Source: Candidatus Methanoperedentaceae archaeon
GTDB lineage: Archaea; Halobacteriota; Methanosarcinia; Methanosarcinales; Methanoperedenaceae
DNA length: 8,108 nucleotides
Assembly (NCBI GenBank): GCA_014859785.1
Contig: JACUTP010000076.1
Span: forward strand, 1-8,108
Direction: 5' to 3'
Below are positions 5,545 through 8,108 of this stretch, one piece after another (positions within the stretch are counted from its first letter, which is position 1; each line of letters starts with the position of its first letter). Made by a program: the position numbers and the translations under genes. The notes beneath the pieces are model-generated. The model had not been told where the DNA came from. It was given only the letters and a program-made list of their open reading frames with translations, and made no database searches.

Positions 5545-6717
5545 ATGGCAGTATCACTCGCACTTGCAGGAAAACCAAACTGTGGGAAATCAACGTTTTT
5601 TAAAGCTGTTACTATGGCAGACGTTGAGATTGCGAATTATCCTTTCACAACCATTGATGCCAACCACGGCGTGGCATACGTAAGAACACAGTGCCCGTGC
5701 AGGGAGCTTGAACTTGAGTGCGGCAGATGCAGTGAAGGTGTACGGTTCGTTCCGATAGAGATGATAGATGTTGCAGGTCTTGTCCCTGATGCGCATAAAG
5801 GGCGCGGTCTGGGGAATGCGTTTCTTGATAACCTGAGGCAGGCAAAGGCGATAATCCATGTAATTGATGCCTCCGGAGGGACTGATATCGAGGGAAATCT
5901 CGTGGATACCGGTACTCATGACCCGCTTGACGATATAGGATTTCTGGAAAACGAGATAACAATGTGGATTTTCGGTATCCTGAAGCGGAACTGGGAAAGA
6001 CTTGCACGAAAAGTCCAGTCAGAGGGTTCAAAACTTGAGACAACGATTGCGAACCAGCTTGAGGGTGCGGGTGTTACAGAAATACATGTGAGAACGGCGT
6101 TGTCGAAACTGGAGGTGGCGCGTGACAAACCAGCTTCCTGGACAAATGAGCAGATGATTAAACTTTCTGATATACTGCGGGAAGAGAGCAAGCCTGTTAT
6201 AATTGCTGCGAATAAGATTGATATTGCACCACCAGGGAATGTCTCGAAGTTGAAAGAGATAGGTGCCGTTCCTGTAAGCGCGGTATCCGAGAGCGCGCTT
6301 CGTCTTGCGGATAAAAGCGGCGCGATAAAGTACATTCCTGGAGATGATGATTTTAAGGAATCCCCCGGGCTTAACGAGGCGCAGAAGAAGGCGCTTTCAA
6401 AACTGCGCGCATTATTGAAGGAAAACGGCGGTACAGGTGTACAGAAGTGTGTTAATGAAGCTGTTTTCGGTCTTCTTGATTTGATTGTTGTGTATCCTGT
6501 CGAGGATGAGAATAAGTTCACTGATAAGAACGGGCGAGTGCTTCCTGATGCCTTCCTGCTGAAAAAGGGCAGTACGCCCAAAGACCTTGCATTTATGGTG
6601 CATACTGATATCGGTAAGGGATTCCTGTATGCAGTGGATGCGCATACGAAGATGAGGATGGGAGAAAAGCATGAGTTAAAAAGCGGAGATATTGTGAAGA
6701 TTGTGGCTGTGAAGTGA
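5545..6717 (+). CDS. OBG/YchF-like translation-associated GTPase with TGS domain
   Basis: A 390-residue P-loop GTPase of the OBG family, close to YchF/Ola1 (COG0012). Motifs: G1 GKPNCGKST (9-17), switch I YPFTT (32-36), G3 DVAG (75-78) followed by LVPDAHKGRGLGNAFL, G4 NKID (223-226), and G5-like SAVSE (245-249). A helical insertion fills about 130-215, and a C-terminal TGS domain occupies about 312-390 (KNGRVLPDAFLLKKGSTPKDLAF and onward). Relatives bind ribosomes and affect translation or stress responses. Bacterial and eukaryotic YchF/Ola1 have NxxE at G4 and prefer ATP; NKID predicts GTP, an inference. A cysteine-rich insert, C50, C52, C59, C62, lies between switch I and G3. The start is taken at ATG 5545 because MAVSLALAGKPN fits the family N-terminus and the TATA position; a longer TTG start (5536) would add three residues. 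The gene ends four bases before the stop of the convergent ATPase gene. Confidence 0.93.
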   Translation: MAVSLALAGKPNCGKSTFFKAVTMADVEIANYPFTTIDANHGVAYVRTQCPCRELELECGRCSEGVRFVPIEMIDVAGLVPDAHKGRGLGNAFLDNLRQAKAIIHVIDASGGTDIEGNLVDTGTHDPLDDIGFLENEITMWIFGILKRNWERLARKVQSEGSKLETTIANQLEGAGVTEIHVRTALSKLEVARDKPASWTNEQMIKLSDILREESKPVIIAANKIDIAPPGNVSKLKEIGAVPVSAVSESALRLADKSGAIKYIPGDDDFKESPGLNEAQKKALSKLRALLKENGGTGVQKCVNEAVFGLLDLIVVYPVEDENKFTDKNGRVLPDAFLLKKGSTPKDLAFMVHTDIGKGFLYAVDAHTKMRMGEKHELKSGDIVKIVAVK

Positions 6718-6721
6718 AGTG

Positions 6722-8108
6722 TTAAGAATTTGTATTTGCAAAGATTTTTTCCAAATCATCCATGTCGAGAAGCAACATATTTTCGGTATTTGCATAGTCA
6801 ATTGCGGTTTTTGTAAATCCTGATTTTGATATTACTACATAATATTCCGTCTTTTTATTATTGAACCAATCAACAAACTTCGCTTTTTCTTTAAGTTGTT
6901 TCAGAACTTCAGGACTCGTTTTCGCAGATTGCCATTTACATTCACATAAACAAATCTCCTTTGTTTCTTCATTCATGGCAATAATATCTATTTCACGGTT
7001 TTTGTTCCACCAACCCCCAATTTTCTTAAACCTGAACGGAAGTTGTCCCTGTTTGTTCATCTCTATAAGTGCTTCCTTGCATATTTTTTCGAATTGTCTT
7101 CCGATAAAAGAATTAAGGTCTTTTCCGATAATGGACATTACCTCTTCGGTTTCGCCTCGCTCGATATCAGGTCGGTTGGGATAAACAAACCTGAACCAGA
7201 ATGAAAAGAAATTATCGCTGAATTTGTATCTTGTATCCCGTGTGCGTTCCTTATTAGTATCGACAGGATGGTTTTTTTCGACTATGTGGAGTACTGAAAG
7301 AGTATCAAGATATTTGGAAACAAGGGTTTTATCAAGCTGCGTATAGTTCACAATTTCACCGGATTTCGTGTTCCCAAAACTGATTGCTTTTAATATCAGG
7401 AAATAGTTCCTTGGCTCACGAAGTTCTTCTTTTAACAAAAACTCGGGTTCGATATGCAGGAAGTTACCTTTTTCTATTATCTTATCCTGTATGTTTTCCA
7501 TTAGTGTTTTTGTGTCATCGAATTGTTTCAGGTATTGTGGAATCCCGTCAAGGATGGCATACGCAACCACCTGCTCTTCCAGTCTGTAATTGGGTAAGAA
7601 TTTAATAGCGTCTTTGAATTCCAGCATTTCTACCATCCACTGCCCTGTCCTCCTGCCGTATAACGGGTTCTTGTAGCCCATCAGGGTTTCCATCATGGAA
7701 ATGGAAGAGCCGCAGATAATAAGGAATATGTTTGTGTTTGCAAGTACCTCGTCCCATATTTTCTGGAAAATCGAGGGTATTGCGGCATTGGATTCCATAA
7801 GATACTGGAACTCGTCTATTACAAAAACAACCCTCTCACTGGTTTTTTTTATAAATTCTGAAAAAAGCTCAAAATAACTTCCAAGGCTTGCTTTTTCAAA
7901 TAGCGAGTCGTTGAGGTATGCGCCCATTCTTTTTTGCATCTGCCCGAGGGATTCCCTTTCAACCTGCCTGTCAGCCATGAAATACACAGAAGGCTTGTCT
8001 TTTATGAATTGTTTTATGAGCTCTGTCTTGCCAACTCGGCGCCTGCCGTAAAGTATGATGAATTCTGGTGAGCCCGATGAGTACCTTTTGTTTAGGAAGT
8101 CCAGTTCT
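6722..8108 (-). CDS. Arch_ATPase / DUF234 protein (AAA-like ATPase with PD-(D/E)xK-like C-terminus), N-terminus cut by window edge
   Basis: The minus strand is open from the right edge to TAA at 6724-6722, giving 461 visible residues; only a few N-terminal residues should be missing. Counting from the first visible codon, Walker A is GRRRVGKT (21-28), Walker B VVFVIDEFQYL (93-103; D98, E99), and a sensor-like strand IICGSS lies near 130-135. This matches the archaeal ATPase family (PF01637, COG1672). A winged-helix-like segment (about 245-280) follows, then a DUF234-type region with YKFSDNFFSFWFRF (294-307). The C-terminus has REIDIIA (D374) and CLCECKWQ (E389, K391), which look like the E/D-ExK core of a PD-(D/E)xK nuclease fold; E340 could be the upstream acidic residue. 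The family is expanded in archaea and its biological role is unsettled. GTG at 7987 is internal, not the start, since Walker A lies upstream. Base composition is AT-rich compared with the GTPase gene (16 G/C in 6841-6900 against 33 in 6361-6420), which may indicate separate acquisition. Confidence 0.9.
   Translation of the reverse strand, partial: ELDFLNKRYSSGSPEFIILYGRRRVGKTELIKQFIKDKPSVYFMADRQVERESLGQMQKRMGAYLNDSLFEKASLGSYFELFSEFIKKTSERVVFVIDEFQYLMESNAAIPSIFQKIWDEVLANTNIFLIICGSSISMMETLMGYKNPLYGRRTGQWMVEMLEFKDAIKFLPNYRLEEQVVAYAILDGIPQYLKQFDDTKTLMENIQDKIIEKGNFLHIEPEFLLKEELREPRNYFLILKAISFGNTKSGEIVNYTQLDKTLVSKYLDTLSVLHIVEKNHPVDTNKERTRDTRYKFSDNFFSFWFRFVYPNRPDIERGETEEVMSIIGKDLNSFIGRQFEKICKEALIEMNKQGQLPFRFKKIGGWWNKNREIDIIAMNEETKEICLCECKWQSAKTSPEVLKQLKEKAKFVDWFNNKKTEYYVVISKSGFTKTAIDYANTENMLLLDMDDLEKIFANTNS

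Noticed and set aside
5916..6581. Long open frame on the minus strand (221 codons) opposite the GTPase gene
   Set aside because: It lies wholly within the clearly coding YchF-like gene, its product is Ser/Phe/Pro-rich with no recognisable motif, and it is best explained as a shadow of that gene's codon use.

Overview
The window looks like a stretch of a mesophilic euryarchaeal chromosome. Both tRNA genes lack an encoded CCA. Most gene starts are preceded by BRE/TATA-like boxes rather than bacterial -35/-10 boxes, and several starts have little or no leader. The proteins are also of archaeal type: a topoisomerase IA with the archaeal layout, an OBG/YchF-like GTPase with an NKxD motif, a roadblock/LC7 protein and an Arch_ATPase/DUF234 protein. 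The LUD iron-sulfur protein and the general gene style would suit a methanogen or ANME relative (Methanosarcinales, possibly Methanoperedens-like), but that placement is inference from style and no search was possible.

Layout from left to right. (1) 2-916, minus: a membrane flippase-like protein (LPG synthase TM / UPF0104 family), cut by the left window edge. It shares a 104-bp divergent promoter region with (2) 1021-2226, plus: a LUD-domain protein with two 4Fe-4S motifs. (3) tRNA-Gly(TCC) on the minus strand begins one base after the LUD stop codon; after about 230 bp of AT-rich DNA comes tRNA-Val(GAC) on the plus strand. (4) 2702-4756, plus: DNA topoisomerase I (topA). (5) 4772-4990, minus: a TusA/SirA-like small protein, convergent with topA and divergent from (6) 5115-5480, plus: a roadblock/LC7 protein whose start codon is embedded in a perfect inverted repeat. 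(7) 5545-6717, plus: the OBG/YchF-like GTPase, followed four bases later by (8) 6722-8108, minus: an Arch_ATPase-DUF234 protein, cut by the right window edge and more AT-rich than its neighbours.

Functionally this is mostly housekeeping (DNA topology, tRNAs, a translation-associated GTPase) mixed with accessory redox, membrane and sulfur-carrier genes. The genes alternate in strand and most appear to have their own promoter, so no clear operon is visible; the roadblock-GTPase pair is the only same-strand close neighbour pair. I do not see a CRISPR array, insertion sequence, or an obvious new multi-gene system. The most interesting details are the hairpin/operator at the roadblock start, the tRNA-Gly gene that apparently must terminate inside the LUD coding sequence, the four-cysteine insert of the GTPase, and the ATPase-nuclease-like protein at the right edge.
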